From contig NZ_JADQDF010000001.1 of NCBI RefSeq assembly GCF_019263585.2, positions 1,364,001 through 1,428,000 of the forward strand: a stretch of 64,000 bases of DNA, in the 5' to 3' direction. The notes below the pieces were generated by a model. It was given only the letters and a program-made list of their open reading frames with translations, was not told where the DNA came from and made no database searches. Both the position numbers and the translations under genes were made by a program. Source of the stretch: Pseudonocardia oceani. GTDB lineage: Bacteria > Actinomycetota > Actinomycetes > Mycobacteriales > Pseudonocardiaceae. This document shows positions 39,613 through 48,144 of this stretch, piece by piece. Position 1 is the stretch's first letter, and each line of letters begins with the position of its first letter.

Positions 39613-40608
39613 GTGACGACCACCACGGATCGCGGCGACGTCCGTCCCGAGGAGATGGAGCAGTACCGGCGCGAGCTCACCGGCTACTGCTACCGGATGC
39701 TGGGCTCCTCCTTCGAGGCCGACGACGCCGTCCAGGAGACGCTCGTGCGCGCGTGGCGCAAGGCCGACGGCTTCGAGGGGCGCTCGGCGGTGCGCTCGTG
39801 GCTCTACCGCATCGCCACCAACGTCTGCCTCGACATGCTGCGCAGCAGCAAGCGCAGAGCGCGGCCGGTCGACCTGGGGCCGTCGTCGCTGGTGGAGGAG
39901 TTCACGCGGAGCACCCGCTCCGAGTACGAGTGGGTGGGGCCGGTGCCCGACGAGCGCGTGCTGCCCACCACGGCCGACCCCGCCGAGCTCACGGCGGCGC
40001 GGGAGAGCATCAAGCTCGCGTTCGTCGCGGCGCTGCAGCTCCTGCCCGCCCGCCAGCGGTCGGTGCTCATCCTGCGCGAGGTCCTCGCCTGGCAGGCCAG
40101 CGAGGTGGCGGAGCTGCTGGAGACGTCGGTGGCGTCGGTCAACAGCGCGCTGCAGCGCGCCCGCGCCACGCTCGCCGCGCGCGACGTCGAGCAGACCGCG
40201 CCCGTCACCGCCGACCAGCAGGTGCTGCTCACCCGCTACCTCACGGCGTTCGAGAGCTACGACATCCCGGCGCTGGTCTCGCTGCTCCACGAGGACGCGG
40301 TGCTCTCCATGCCGCCCTTCGAGCTGTGGCTGCAGGGGCGCGACGAGCTGGCGAAGTGGTTCGTCGGCCCGGGCAGCGGCTGCCGCGGCTCGCGGCTGCT
40401 CCCCGTCACCGGCAACGGGCTGCACGGCTTCGGCTCCTACCGCCCCGACGGCCAGGGCGGGCACGCCCCGTGGGGCATCCAGCTGCTCGAGTTCCGGGGC
40501 GACCGGATCGCCGCGCAGCACAGCTTCATCGACGCGAGGCTGTTCCCGGAGTTCGGCCTGCCGACCCACCTCGCCCCCGGGCAGCCGTGGCCCCCGGCGG
40601 CGTCCTGA
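39613..40608 (+). CDS. Sigma-70 factor with SnoaL-like C-terminal domain
   Basis: Protein of 331 residues. Region 2 has YRRELTGYCYRMLGSSFEADDAVQE and AVRSWLYRIATNVCLDML; region 4 has LLPARQRSVLILREVLAWQASEVAEL and SVNSALQRAR. A C-terminal domain (about 200-331) of the SnoaL/NTF2 type follows, as in SigG-like and other ECF factors where it acts as built-in anti-sigma or sensor. No separate anti-sigma gene is adjacent. GTG 39613 was chosen because AGGG precedes it; an ATG at 39571 is possible. Confidence 0.88.
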   Translation: MTTTTDRGDVRPEEMEQYRRELTGYCYRMLGSSFEADDAVQETLVRAWRKADGFEGRSAVRSWLYRIATNVCLDMLRSSKRRARPVDLGPSSLVEEFTRSTRSEYEWVGPVPDERVLPTTADPAELTAARESIKLAFVAALQLLPARQRSVLILREVLAWQASEVAELLETSVASVNSALQRARATLAARDVEQTAPVTADQQVLLTRYLTAFESYDIPALVSLLHEDAVLSMPPFELWLQGRDELAKWFVGPGSGCRGSRLLPVTGNGLHGFGSYRPDGQGGHAPWGIQLLEFRGDRIAAQHSFIDARLFPEFGLPTHLAPGQPWPPAAS

Positions 40609-40638
40609 CGGAGCAGTAGTGGTGGTGCGGCGACCGGC

Positions 40639-40791
40639 TCAGGCCGCTGCGTCCCATCGCCACTGCTCGGCCAGCTCGCCGGTGCAGTCGGGGCAGGGCA
40701 CGGCGACCCCGCCGTCGACCCCAGCCAGCTCCACGTCGATCCCGCAGTCGGTGCAGGCCCACCAGACCGTTGTGCCCGTCAGTGCGTCCAT
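40639..40791 (-). CDS. Small zinc-ribbon protein
   Basis: Protein of 50 residues starting MDALTGTTVWWACTDCGIDV. Two CxxC pairs (WACTDCG and PCPDCTG) make a zinc ribbon. The start at ATG 40791 was preferred over one at 40836, whose 15 extra residues are unlike the rest. Function is unknown; such small ribbons can be RNA- or protein-binding. Confidence 0.6.
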   Translation of the reverse strand: MDALTGTTVWWACTDCGIDVELAGVDGGVAVPCPDCTGELAEQWRWDAAA

Positions 40792-40993
40792 GCCCCCGAT
40801 GCTAAATGACACCCCTGTCATTCGCGCTCCGGTCACTGCGCGTGCGTAACGGAACGATCATCGGCTCCGACTCTTCCGCTGTGGCGTGGCGTTCCCGCGC
40901 CACACCGCCGGTGGCGGACCCCCTCCCGCCGCCGGCCGGGTCCGCGTCGTCCGTGCCCGGACGGCGCGGGCCCACCCCAGCCGACGCGCGGGC

Positions 40994-41806
40994 TCAGGCC
41001 GCCGGCTGACAGGTCGGGCACCAGAACAGGTTGCGGGCGAGGTGCCGCTCGTGCGCGATCGGGGTGCCGCAGACCAGGCAGGGGCGCCCGGTGCGGCGGT
41101 AGGCGTAGACCTTGCGGGCGCACAGCGCGCCGCGGTCGGGGGCGTCGAGCATGCGGGGGTCGTCCTCGGGCCGCAGCGTCTCGATCTTGCCGCGCTTCAC
41201 GCCGTCGCGGAGCATCTCGACGAGGTCGGCCCACAGCGCCTCCCAGGTGGGGCGGTCGAGCGCCTTCCCCGGCAGCTGCGGGTCGAGGCCGAGCCGGAAC
41301 AGGGCCTCGGCCCGGTAGACGTTGCCGACGCCGGCGATCACCGTCTGGTCCATGAGCAGCGTGGCCAGCGGCGCGCGGGAGCGGGAGATGCGGGCCCAGG
41401 CACGGTCGGGGTCGGCGTCGAGGCGCAGCGGGTCGGCACCCAGGCGGTCGTGGATCGCGTCGACCTCGGCGTCGGTGATCAGCTCGCAGGCCGTCGGACC
41501 GCGCAGGTCGGCGTAGTGCGACGGCCCGACCATCCGCATCCGCACGAGCCCGCGCGGCGGGTCCACCGGTGTCTTCACGTCGCTGAACTTCCCGTACAGC
41601 CCGAGGTGGACGTGGACGACGAGGTCCGGGCCGTAGTGGTGGAACAGGTGCTTGCCGTGCGCCTCGGTGCGCTCCAGCACCCGCCCGTCGACGATCTCCG
41701 CGCTGGTGGCGAACCGGCCCTGCGGGCTGGAGACCTCCACCGGCCTCCCCGCGAAGCGGCGCCGGTGGGTGCGGGCGAGGCGGTGGAGCGTGTGGCCCTC
41801 AGGCAC
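40994..41806 (-). CDS. nei: Fpg/Nei family DNA glycosylase
   Basis: Protein of 270 residues. The mature N-terminus is PEGHTLHRLAR, where Pro2 and Glu3 are catalytic. The helix-two-turn-helix segment LLMDQTVIAGVGNVYRAEALF and a C-terminal zinc finger (CLVCGTPI, then FWCPTCQ) are intact. It removes oxidised pyrimidines and cuts the DNA backbone. The PEGHT start suits Nei rather than Fpg. The GTG at 41806 overlaps the end of rpiB by eight bases. Confidence 0.92.
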   Translation of the reverse strand: MPEGHTLHRLARTHRRRFAGRPVEVSSPQGRFATSAEIVDGRVLERTEAHGKHLFHHYGPDLVVHVHLGLYGKFSDVKTPVDPPRGLVRMRMVGPSHYADLRGPTACELITDAEVDAIHDRLGADPLRLDADPDRAWARISRSRAPLATLLMDQTVIAGVGNVYRAEALFRLGLDPQLPGKALDRPTWEALWADLVEMLRDGVKRGKIETLRPEDDPRMLDAPDRGALCARKVYAYRRTGRPCLVCGTPIAHERHLARNLFWCPTCQPAA

Positions 41807-42278
41807 GGGGCAGGGCGGGGGCCTCGCCCGATCTCTCGTACTCGGCCAGCATCTCGATGCGCCGCGCGTGGCGGGGGTTCTCGGAGAACGGCGTGGTCAG
41901 GAACGTCTCCACGATGGCCAGCGCCTCCTCGAGGATGTGCATCCGCGCGCCGATCGCGACGACCTGCGCGTCGTTGTGCTCGCGGGCGAGCTTCGCGGTC
42001 TCGTCGTTGTAGGCCAGCGCGGCGCGGCAGCCGGGGACCTTGTTGGCCGCGATCTGCTCGCCGTTGCCGGAGCCGCCGATGACGACGCCGAGGCTCTCGT
42101 CGTCCTCGACCGTGCGCAGCGCGGCCTCGACGCAGTAGGGCGGGTAGTCGTCGTCCGGGTCGTAGGTGGCCGGACCGACGTCGATCGGTTCCAGGCCCAG
42201 GGTGGTCAGGTGCTCCACCAGCTTCGCCTTGAGCTCGAAGCCGGCGTGGTCGGAACCCAGGTAGACGCGCACGGGCAC
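41799..42278 (-). CDS. rpiB: Ribose-5-phosphate isomerase B
   Basis: Protein of 159 residues. RVYLGSDHAGFELKAKL is the RpiB start, and GVVIGGSGNGEQIAANKVPG is the active-site region; where other RpiB proteins have Cys in the GTG(I/C)G(M)S loop, this actinobacterial type has a Ser/Gly variant, as in mycobacteria. It interconverts ribose and ribulose 5-phosphates. A GTG at 42278 with GGGG at seven bases is the likely start; GTG 42272 is the alternative. The nei gene is translationally coupled. Confidence 0.92.
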   Translation of the reverse strand: MPVRVYLGSDHAGFELKAKLVEHLTTLGLEPIDVGPATYDPDDDYPPYCVEAALRTVEDDESLGVVIGGSGNGEQIAANKVPGCRAALAYNDETAKLAREHNDAQVVAIGARMHILEEALAIVETFLTTPFSENPRHARRIEMLAEYERSGEAPALPRA

Positions 42279-42289
42279 AATCGTGCCCC

Positions 42290-42958
42290 ATGAGCGCGGT
42301 GGCCGGGGTGGACGGGGTTCCCGGCGGCTGGGTCGTGGCCCGGGTGGAGCGCGGGCGCGTCGGCTGGACGGTGTGCGCGGACGCCGCAGCGGTGCTCGTC
42401 GCGACCGCCGGGTGCGCCGCGGTGGGCGTCGACATCCCGCTGGGGCTGACGCCCGGACCGGAGCCCCGCGCGTGCGACGTCGCGACCGCGAGGGAACTGG
42501 GACGGGCGCGGTCGTCGGTGTTCCCGGCACCGCCGCGCGCGGTGCTGCAGGCACCGGACCACGCCGCAGCCTGCGTCGTCGCCCGGGAACTGACCGGGCG
42601 CGCGATCAGCCTGCAGAGCTTCCACATCGGGCCGAAGATCCTCGACTGGGACGCGCTGCCCGAGCGGCCCGCGCACGTCGTCGAGGTGCACCCGGAGCTC
42701 GCGCTGCGCCGGATCGCGCCCGACGTGGCCTTCGCGCCGAAGAAGTCGGCCCGCGGCGCGGGGCAGCGCGTGGCGGCGCTGCACCGCTGGATCGACGCGC
42801 CCGCGGCCCTGGCGGACCTGCCCGCCGGGGCGCGCCTGGACGACGTGCTGGACGCGCTGGCGGCGGCCTGGTCGGCGCGGCGCTACGCGGACGGGACGGC
42901 CGAGCTGCTCGGCGCGGAGGTCGACGACCGGGGGCGGCCGATGCGGGTGGTGGTGTAG
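42290..42958 (+). CDS. DUF429 family protein
   Basis: Protein of 222 residues starting SAVAGVDGVPGGWVVARVE, the DUF429 opening (VAGVDGxxxGW). Further conserved parts are AVGVDIPLGL, SSVFPAPPRAVL and VVEVHPELALRR. The fold is RNase H-like, with possible nuclease activity, but function is not established. Its ATG is divergent from rpiB, only 11 bases apart. It ends at a bidirectional terminator. Confidence 0.85.
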   Translation: MSAVAGVDGVPGGWVVARVERGRVGWTVCADAAAVLVATAGCAAVGVDIPLGLTPGPEPRACDVATARELGRARSSVFPAPPRAVLQAPDHAAACVVARELTGRAISLQSFHIGPKILDWDALPERPAHVVEVHPELALRRIAPDVAFAPKKSARGAGQRVAALHRWIDAPAALADLPAGARLDDVLDALAAAWSARRYADGTAELLGAEVDDRGRPMRVVV

Positions 42959-42961
42959 CCC

Positions 42962-43020
42962 TTTGCTCTGGACACCGATACGCACCGCCTTCAGTGGTGC
43001 GCATCGGTGCTCAGAGCAAA
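42962..43020. terminator. Long bidirectional hairpin terminator
   Basis: A 25-base arm (42962-42986) pairs at 22 positions with 42996-43020 around a nine-base loop. TTTGCTCTG pairs with CAGAGCAAA at the base, which puts a T-tract at the 3' side in either direction only weakly. It sits between convergent DUF429 and DUF937 genes. Confidence 0.85.
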
Positions 43021-43029
43021 GGCAGCGGG

Positions 43030-43620
43030 CTACTTGCGCCCGCCGCCGAGGAGGCCGCCGAGCAGGTCGCCGATGTTCGGGGCACCGCCGGAGCCGCCGC
43101 CGGCGAGCACGCCGCCGAGGATGCCGCCGAGCACGTCACCGATGCCGCCGCCGCCGCCCGCGGGGGCCTGCGGGGCGGGCGCGGGGGTGGGGGGCAGGGC
43201 CGCCGCCGCACCGCCGGTGAGCTTCGACGCGATCCACGACATCACGATCGGCGCGAGGATCGGCAGCAGCTTCGCGATCAGCTCCTGGCCCACCTGCCCG
43301 CCGAGCGGCCCGGTGTTGCCGAGCTGCTGCACGACCTGGCCGCGGTTCGCGCCGAACACGTGCCCGACGATCTTGTCGCCCTGCGCGGTGTCGACCTGCC
43401 CGAGGTCGACGCCGCCGTCGACGAGGCCGGCGTCGTGCTGCTGCACCGCGCTCGCGAACGACGACGCGCCGCCGGGGTCGTCGGTGTTGGCCTGGATGCC
43501 GCCCAGCAGCGCGGGCAGCGCCTGGCGGGAGGCCTGCTCGGCCGTCTTCTCGTCGACGCCGAGCCGATCGGCCAGCAGGCCCATCGGGATCTGCGAGAGG
43601 ATCTCGTCCACAGGGCTCAT
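43030..43620 (-). CDS. DUF937/YidB-like protein
   Basis: Protein of 196 residues. The N-terminal DILSQIPMGLLADRLGVDEK and QALPALLGGIQANT match the DUF937 domain, a bacterial helical domain of unknown function. It is followed by a Pro/Ala linker and a Gly-rich repeat tail (GGILGGVLAGGGSGG) that looks exposed or membrane-interacting. Its ATG at 43620 has GGCCGCC rather than a strong ribosome site. Transcribed leftward from its own region. Confidence 0.8.
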   Translation of the reverse strand: MSPVDEILSQIPMGLLADRLGVDEKTAEQASRQALPALLGGIQANTDDPGGASSFASAVQQHDAGLVDGGVDLGQVDTAQGDKIVGHVFGANRGQVVQQLGNTGPLGGQVGQELIAKLLPILAPIVMSWIASKLTGGAAAALPPTPAPAPQAPAGGGGGIGDVLGGILGGVLAGGGSGGAPNIGDLLGGLLGGGRK

Positions 43621-43640
43621 GAGGGCCGCCTTCTCGAGGG

Positions 43641-43658
43641 GCCACCCCCTAGGGTGGC
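43641..43658. terminator. Short hairpin upstream of DUF937 gene
   Basis: GCCACCC (43641-43647) and GGGTGGC (43652-43658) pair around CCTA. It lies between the end of the AI-2E-type permease gene and the DUF937 start and may end the former's transcript. Confidence 0.5.
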
Positions 43659-43681
43659 GACGACCGGCAGCCTAGCGGTGA

Positions 43682-44926
43682 TCATTCCCGTTTCTCGACG
43701 GCCGCTCCCGGCTCGGGCTCCCGCCCGTCGCCGGCGGATCCGCCGGTGGCCCCGTCGGCATGCTCGTCCTCCGGTGGCGTAGGTCCCTCGTCGTAGGTGG
43801 CCGGGCCCGGGTCGGGCATCGAGGCGTCCTCCGTGCCCGCGGCGCCCGTGCGCTCGTCGATCCGCTCCCCCATGTACCGGATCACCACCGCTGCGGCGGC
43901 CGCGGCCGGCACCGCGAGGAACGCGCCGGCGATGCCGTAGAGCGTGCTGCCGCCGGTGACCGCGAGCAGCACGACGGCCGAGTGCAGGCCCAGGCTGCGC
44001 GACTGCAGGATCGGCTGCAGCACGTTGCCCTCGATCTGCTGCACCGCGACGATGATCGCCAGGACGATGACCGCCGTCGTGAAGCCGTTGCTGACCAGCG
44101 CGACCAGCACGCCCAGCGCACCGGCCACGATCGCCCCGACGATCGGGACGAACCCGCCGAGGAACGTGAGGACGGCCAGCGGCAGCGCCAGCGGGACGCC
44201 CAGCACCAGCAGGCCCGCACCGATCAGGACGGCGTCGACGAGGGCGACGATCGCCTGCGTGCGGATGAAGTCGCCGACGGTCTTCCAGATCCTGCGCAGC
44301 ACCTCGGCGATGTGGCTCCCGGCCCCGCCCCCCGCGACCGTGCGGACCCAGGGCAGGAAGCGCGGCCCGTCCTTGACGAACAGGAACGCGAGCACGAGCG
44401 TCAGCACGGCGGTGACGACGCCCGACGCGACGCTCCCGGCGCCCGTGACCACGCTCGTGGCGATCGTCGACACGCTCTGCTGCAGCTGCGCCGTGGCCTG
44501 CTGGACGTAGTCGTCGAGCTGGCTCTGAGCGAGGTTGAGCGGGGGCCCGGACAGCCACTCCTGGATGGCCTGGATGCCGCCCGTGGCGCTGGCGGCGATC
44601 TGGCCGATGCTGCCCGAGATCGACGTGCCGATCAGCGTGACCATCCCGGCGAGCACGACGATCCCGCCCAGCAGGACCGTGGCCGCCGCGAGCGCGGGCG
44701 GGAACCTGTGCCGGCGCAGGAAGGCCGTGGGCGGCCACAGCACCGTCGCGAGGATCACGGCGAGCAGCGTCGGCAGCACCACCGACCACAGCGCCCCGAT
44801 CAGCAGCCACAGCAGGACCGTGCCCGCCGCGACCAGCAGCAGCCGCAGGCTCCACCGGGCCGCCCAGCTCACCCCGTCACCGATCGCGGTGCCGCGCCCG
44901 CGGTTGGTCCCGTCCGTCGTCGTCAC
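43682..44926 (-). CDS. AI-2E family transporter
   Basis: Protein of 414 residues with about seven or eight membrane helices. It has the family's repeated layout: two N-terminal helices, a long amphipathic segment near 110-190, and the core VVTAVLTLVLAFLFVKDGPRF followed by GFVPIVGAIVAGALGVLVAL. AI-2E/PerM proteins export small molecules such as autoinducer or ions; substrate unknown. The tail is acidic and Pro/Glu-rich. A GTG at 44926 was chosen. Divergent from the ABC transporter gene. Confidence 0.87.
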   Translation of the reverse strand: MTTTDGTNRGRGTAIGDGVSWAARWSLRLLLVAAGTVLLWLLIGALWSVVLPTLLAVILATVLWPPTAFLRRHRFPPALAAATVLLGGIVVLAGMVTLIGTSISGSIGQIAASATGGIQAIQEWLSGPPLNLAQSQLDDYVQQATAQLQQSVSTIATSVVTGAGSVASGVVTAVLTLVLAFLFVKDGPRFLPWVRTVAGGGAGSHIAEVLRRIWKTVGDFIRTQAIVALVDAVLIGAGLLVLGVPLALPLAVLTFLGGFVPIVGAIVAGALGVLVALVSNGFTTAVIVLAIIVAVQQIEGNVLQPILQSRSLGLHSAVVLLAVTGGSTLYGIAGAFLAVPAAAAAAVVIRYMGERIDERTGAAGTEDASMPDPGPATYDEGPTPPEDEHADGATGGSAGDGREPEPGAAVEKRE

Positions 44927-44968
44927 GGCGTCAGGTTCCCAGAGATCGGCCGCGCGCGACGGATGGGA

Positions 44969-44999
44969 TTGACCTGCACCGCGGTTCAACTTCTAGCGT
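44969..44999 (+). promoter_or_regulatory. MerR-type promoter of the ABC transporter operon
   Basis: TTGACC (44969-44974) and TAGCGT (44994-44999) are separated by 19 bases, the spacing of MerR-activated promoters. Between them is an imperfect dyad, ACCTGCACCGCGGTTCAACT, like SoxR/MerR boxes. A MerR gene occurs at 29.5 kb but is not linked. Confidence 0.55.
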
Positions 45000-45062
45000 C
45001 GGCGCCGGGAACTGTCAGGGGTGCCCGCCACACTGGATCCACGACCGACGGGGAGCGCCGCG

Positions 45063-46985
45063 ATGAGCATGGAGATGGTGGCCTGGAACTCGATGTACCA
45101 GGCCGCGCACGCGCACGACGAGCGCCGCGCCTTCTCGCGCGTCACGCTGCGCCGGATCGCGGGGTTCGCGCGGCCGCACCGGCGCCGCCTCGCGCTGTTC
45201 CTCGTGCTCAGCGTCGTCGGGGCGGCGCTGGGGGTGGCCACGCCCGTGCTGGCCGGGCGGGTCGTCGACGCGATCGTCCGCGGCGGCCCGGTGAGCGCCG
45301 TCGTCGGGCTCGCGGCGCTGATCGCGGTGATCGCGGTGGCCGTCGCCGGGCTCGGGGTGGTGCAGCGGTGGCTGTCGTCCACGCTGGGCGAGGGGCTGAT
45401 CCTCGACCTGCGGGCCGCGGTGTTCGACCACGTGCAGCGCCAGCCCGTCGCGTTCTTCACCCGCACCCGCACCGGCGCGCTGGTCAGCCGGCTCAACAAC
45501 GACGTCATCGGCGCGCAGCGCGCGTTCAGCGACACGCTGTCCGGCGTGGCGGGCAACGTCGTCACGCTCGCGCTCACGCTCGGCGTGATGCTGACGCTGT
45601 CGTGGCAGGTCACGCTGCTCGCGCTGGTGCTGCTGCCGGTGTTCGTGCTGCCCGCGCGGCGGGTGGGGCGCCGGCTCGCGGTGCTGCAGCGCGAGGCCGC
45701 CGAGCACGACGCGCGGATGGGCACGCAGATGACCGAGCGGTTCTCCGCGCCCGGGGCCACGCTCGTCAAGCTGTTCGGGCGGCCCTCGGAGGAGACAGCG
45801 GAGTTCGTGGCGCGGGCGGCGCGGGTGCGCGACATCGGCGTCCGCACCGCGATGGTGCAGTGGATCTTCGTGACGGCGCTGACGCTGGTGTCGGCGCTCG
45901 CGCTCGCGCTCGTCTACGGCCTCGGCGGCTACCTGGCGCTCACCGGCGGCATGGCCACCGGCGACGTCGTGGCGCTGTCACTGCTGATCACCGGCCTGTA
46001 CGCGCCGCTCACGGCCCTGGCCGGGGCCCGGCTCGACGTGATGACGGCACTGGTGAGCTTCGAGCGGGTGTTCGAGATCCTCGACCTGCCGCCGCTCATC
46101 GCGGAGCCGGCGGATCCGGCGCCGCTGCCCGACGGGCCGCTGTCGGTGGAGTTCGACGCGGTGCGCTTCGGCTACCCGTCGGCCGACAAGGTGTCGCTGG
46201 CCTCGCTCGAGGAGGTGGCGCAACTCGACGCGCGCGGCGGCGAGGAGGTGCTGCACGAGGTGTCGTTCCGGGCCCCGGCCGGCCAGATGATCGCGCTGGT
46301 GGGCTCGTCGGGAGCCGGCAAGTCGACGATCGCGCAGCTGCTCCCCCGCCTCTACGACGCCGACTCGGGCGCGGTGCGCGTGGGCGGGGTCGACGTGCGC
46401 GAGCTCTCGTTCGACGCGCTGCGCGACGCGATCGGGCTGGTCACGCAGGACGGGCACCTGTTCCACGAGTCGATCCGGTCCAACCTGCTGCTGGCGCGGC
46501 CGGGGGCGAGCGAGGACGAGATCTGGTCGGCGCTGCACCGGGCGCGGCTGGCCGACCTCATCGCCTCGCTGCCCGACGGGCTCGACACGGTGGTCGGCGA
46601 GCGCGGCTACCGGCTGTCGGGCGGGGAGCGCCAGAGGCTCACGATCGCGCGGCTGCTGCTGGTCTCGCCCCGGGTGGTGGTGCTCGACGAGGCCACCGCC
46701 CACCTCGACTCCACGTCCGAGGCCGCGGTGCAGGAGGCCCTGGCCGAGGCGCTGGAGGGCCGCACCGCCCTGGTCATCGCGCACCGGCTGTCCACGATCC
46801 GCGCGGCCGACCAGATCCTGGTCCTCGAGGCCGGCCGGGTGGTGGAGCGGGGCACGCACGTCGAACTGCTGGCCCGCGGTGGGCGCTACGCCGAGCTGTA
46901 CCGCACCCAGTTCGCGGAGCCGGTGGCGGAGAGCGCGGCCCCGCGCCGCGTCGACGGGTTCCTCGTCGGAAGGAGCGGTGGGTGA
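45063..46985 (+). CDS. ABC exporter, fused permease and ATPase
   Basis: Protein of 640 residues. A six-helix transmembrane domain (about 40-330) with the IVDAIVRGG and RQPVAFFTRTRTGALVSRL segments precedes the ATPase domain: Walker A GSSGAGKST near 414, signature LSGGERQR near 518, Walker B VVVLDEATAHLD near 538. It works as a homo- or heterodimer to export lipids or drugs. The 30-residue insertion SLASLEEVAQLDARGGEE in the N-terminal ATPase part is unusual. GTGA overlap couples it to the hydrolase gene after it. Confidence 0.92.
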   Translation: MSMEMVAWNSMYQAAHAHDERRAFSRVTLRRIAGFARPHRRRLALFLVLSVVGAALGVATPVLAGRVVDAIVRGGPVSAVVGLAALIAVIAVAVAGLGVVQRWLSSTLGEGLILDLRAAVFDHVQRQPVAFFTRTRTGALVSRLNNDVIGAQRAFSDTLSGVAGNVVTLALTLGVMLTLSWQVTLLALVLLPVFVLPARRVGRRLAVLQREAAEHDARMGTQMTERFSAPGATLVKLFGRPSEETAEFVARAARVRDIGVRTAMVQWIFVTALTLVSALALALVYGLGGYLALTGGMATGDVVALSLLITGLYAPLTALAGARLDVMTALVSFERVFEILDLPPLIAEPADPAPLPDGPLSVEFDAVRFGYPSADKVSLASLEEVAQLDARGGEEVLHEVSFRAPAGQMIALVGSSGAGKSTIAQLLPRLYDADSGAVRVGGVDVRELSFDALRDAIGLVTQDGHLFHESIRSNLLLARPGASEDEIWSALHRARLADLIASLPDGLDTVVGERGYRLSGGERQRLTIARLLLVSPRVVVLDEATAHLDSTSEAAVQEALAEALEGRTALVIAHRLSTIRAADQILVLEAGRVVERGTHVELLARGGRYAELYRTQFAEPVAESAAPRRVDGFLVGRSGG

Positions 46986-47710
46986 GCGGGCGCTGGGTCG
47001 AGGTCGGCGACGGGGTGCTGGCCCGGCGCTACGCCGAGCTCGATCTCACGGTCGGGCTGGTGGTCGGCGCCGAGCGGGCGCTGGTGGTCGACACCCGCGG
47101 CGACGTCGCGCAGGGCGCGGAGTGGGCGGCGGCGGTGCGCGCGGTGACGGCGCTGCCGCTCGTCGTCGCGATCACCCACGCGCACTTCGACCACTGCTTC
47201 GGCACCGCCGCCTTCCTGCCGTGCCCGGTGCACGCCCACCCCGCCTGCCGCGCGGCGATCCTCGCGACCGCCGCGGCGCAGCGGGAGGAGTGGTCGGCGC
47301 ACTACCGCGAGCGCGGCGACACCGCGACCGCCGCCGCGCTGGCCGGCACCGACCCCCCGCTGCCCGACCATCCCCTGCCCGACCACCGGCTCCCCGACCA
47401 CCGGCTCCCCGAACGCGGCGCCCCCGTGGTGCTGGACCTCGGCGGGCGGACGGCGGCGCTCCTGCACCCCGGGCGCGGCCACACCGACCACGACCTCGTG
47501 GTGCACGTCGACGACGTGGTGTTCGCGGGCGACCTCGTCGAGCAGGGCGCCCCGCCGTCGGTCGGGCCGGACTCGGTGGCGGCGGAGTGGCCCGCCACTC
47601 TCGACGCCCTGCTCGCCCTGGGGCCGCGGGTCGTGGTGCCGGGACACGGCGACCCGGTGGGCCCGGCGTTCGTGGCGGTGCAGCGGGACGAGTTGCAGCG
47701 GGACGGGTAG
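46982..47710 (+). CDS. Metallo-beta-lactamase-fold hydrolase
   Basis: Protein of 242 residues. The metal motif is AITHAHFDHCFG (HxHxDH), with GHTDHD and VVPGHGDP supplying further ligands. Substrate unknown. It begins at GTG 46982, overlapping the ABC transporter stop by four bases. Residues about 127-145 are four five-residue repeats (LPDHP, LPDHR, LPDHR, LPERG) encoded by 15-base repeats at 47360-47419, an insertion in a loop of the fold. Confidence 0.88.
   Translation: MSGRWVEVGDGVLARRYAELDLTVGLVVGAERALVVDTRGDVAQGAEWAAAVRAVTALPLVVAITHAHFDHCFGTAAFLPCPVHAHPACRAAILATAAAQREEWSAHYRERGDTATAAALAGTDPPLPDHPLPDHRLPDHRLPERGAPVVLDLGGRTAALLHPGRGHTDHDLVVHVDDVVFAGDLVEQGAPPSVGPDSVAAEWPATLDALLALGPRVVVPGHGDPVGPAFVAVQRDELQRDG
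47360..47419 (+). repeat. In-frame 15-base tandem repeats
   Basis: Four 15-base units within the hydrolase gene, beginning CTGCCCGACCATCCC, CTGCCCGACCACCGG, CTCCCCGACCACCGG and CTCCCCGAACGCGGC. Unit multiples of three keep the frame, so length could vary between strains. Confidence 0.85.
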
Positions 47711-47715
47711 GCGGC

Positions 47716-48135
47716 TCAGGCCAGCGTGATCGCCCCGTCGGTGACCGTGACCGCCCTCTCCGGCAGCGGGGTGGGGGCGGGGCCGCCGGTGACCGTGCCG
47801 TCGAGGGCGAAGCTGCTGCCGTGGCAGGTGCAGTGGATGGTGCCGTCGGTGACGTCGGCGACCACGCAGCCCTGGTGGGTGCAGGTGGCGGAGAAGGCGC
47901 GGATGGTGCCGGCCTCGGGCTGGGTCAGGACGACGTCCTGCGCCGCCAGGATGATCCCGCCGCCGACGGGCACGTCGGCGACGGTCGCGAGCGGGGTGCC
48001 GGTGGGCGCGGGGGCGGCGGCCACGGCCCGGCCGGGGCCGTATCCGGCGCACCCGGCGAGGGCGGCGCAGGCCGCCCCGCACAGGAGGGCGCGACGGCCC
48101 AAGGCGGCGACCGGCAGGAGGGGGTGGGTGCTCAT
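47716..48135 (-). CDS. Rieske (2Fe-2S) lipoprotein
   Basis: Protein of 139 residues. An N-terminal signal with lipobox-like ALAGC gives a lipid-anchored exported protein. The Rieske domain has CTHQGC and CTCHGSS, providing the two Cys and two His ligands. The chain is shorter than in bc1 Rieske subunits. It is the last gene of an operon with a DUF6529 membrane protein and a secreted protein, probably part of an extracytoplasmic redox chain. Confidence 0.9.
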   Translation of the reverse strand: MSTHPLLPVAALGRRALLCGAACAALAGCAGYGPGRAVAAAPAPTGTPLATVADVPVGGGIILAAQDVVLTQPEAGTIRAFSATCTHQGCVVADVTDGTIHCTCHGSSFALDGTVTGGPAPTPLPERAVTVTDGAITLA

Positions 48136-48144
48136 CGTCGACTC

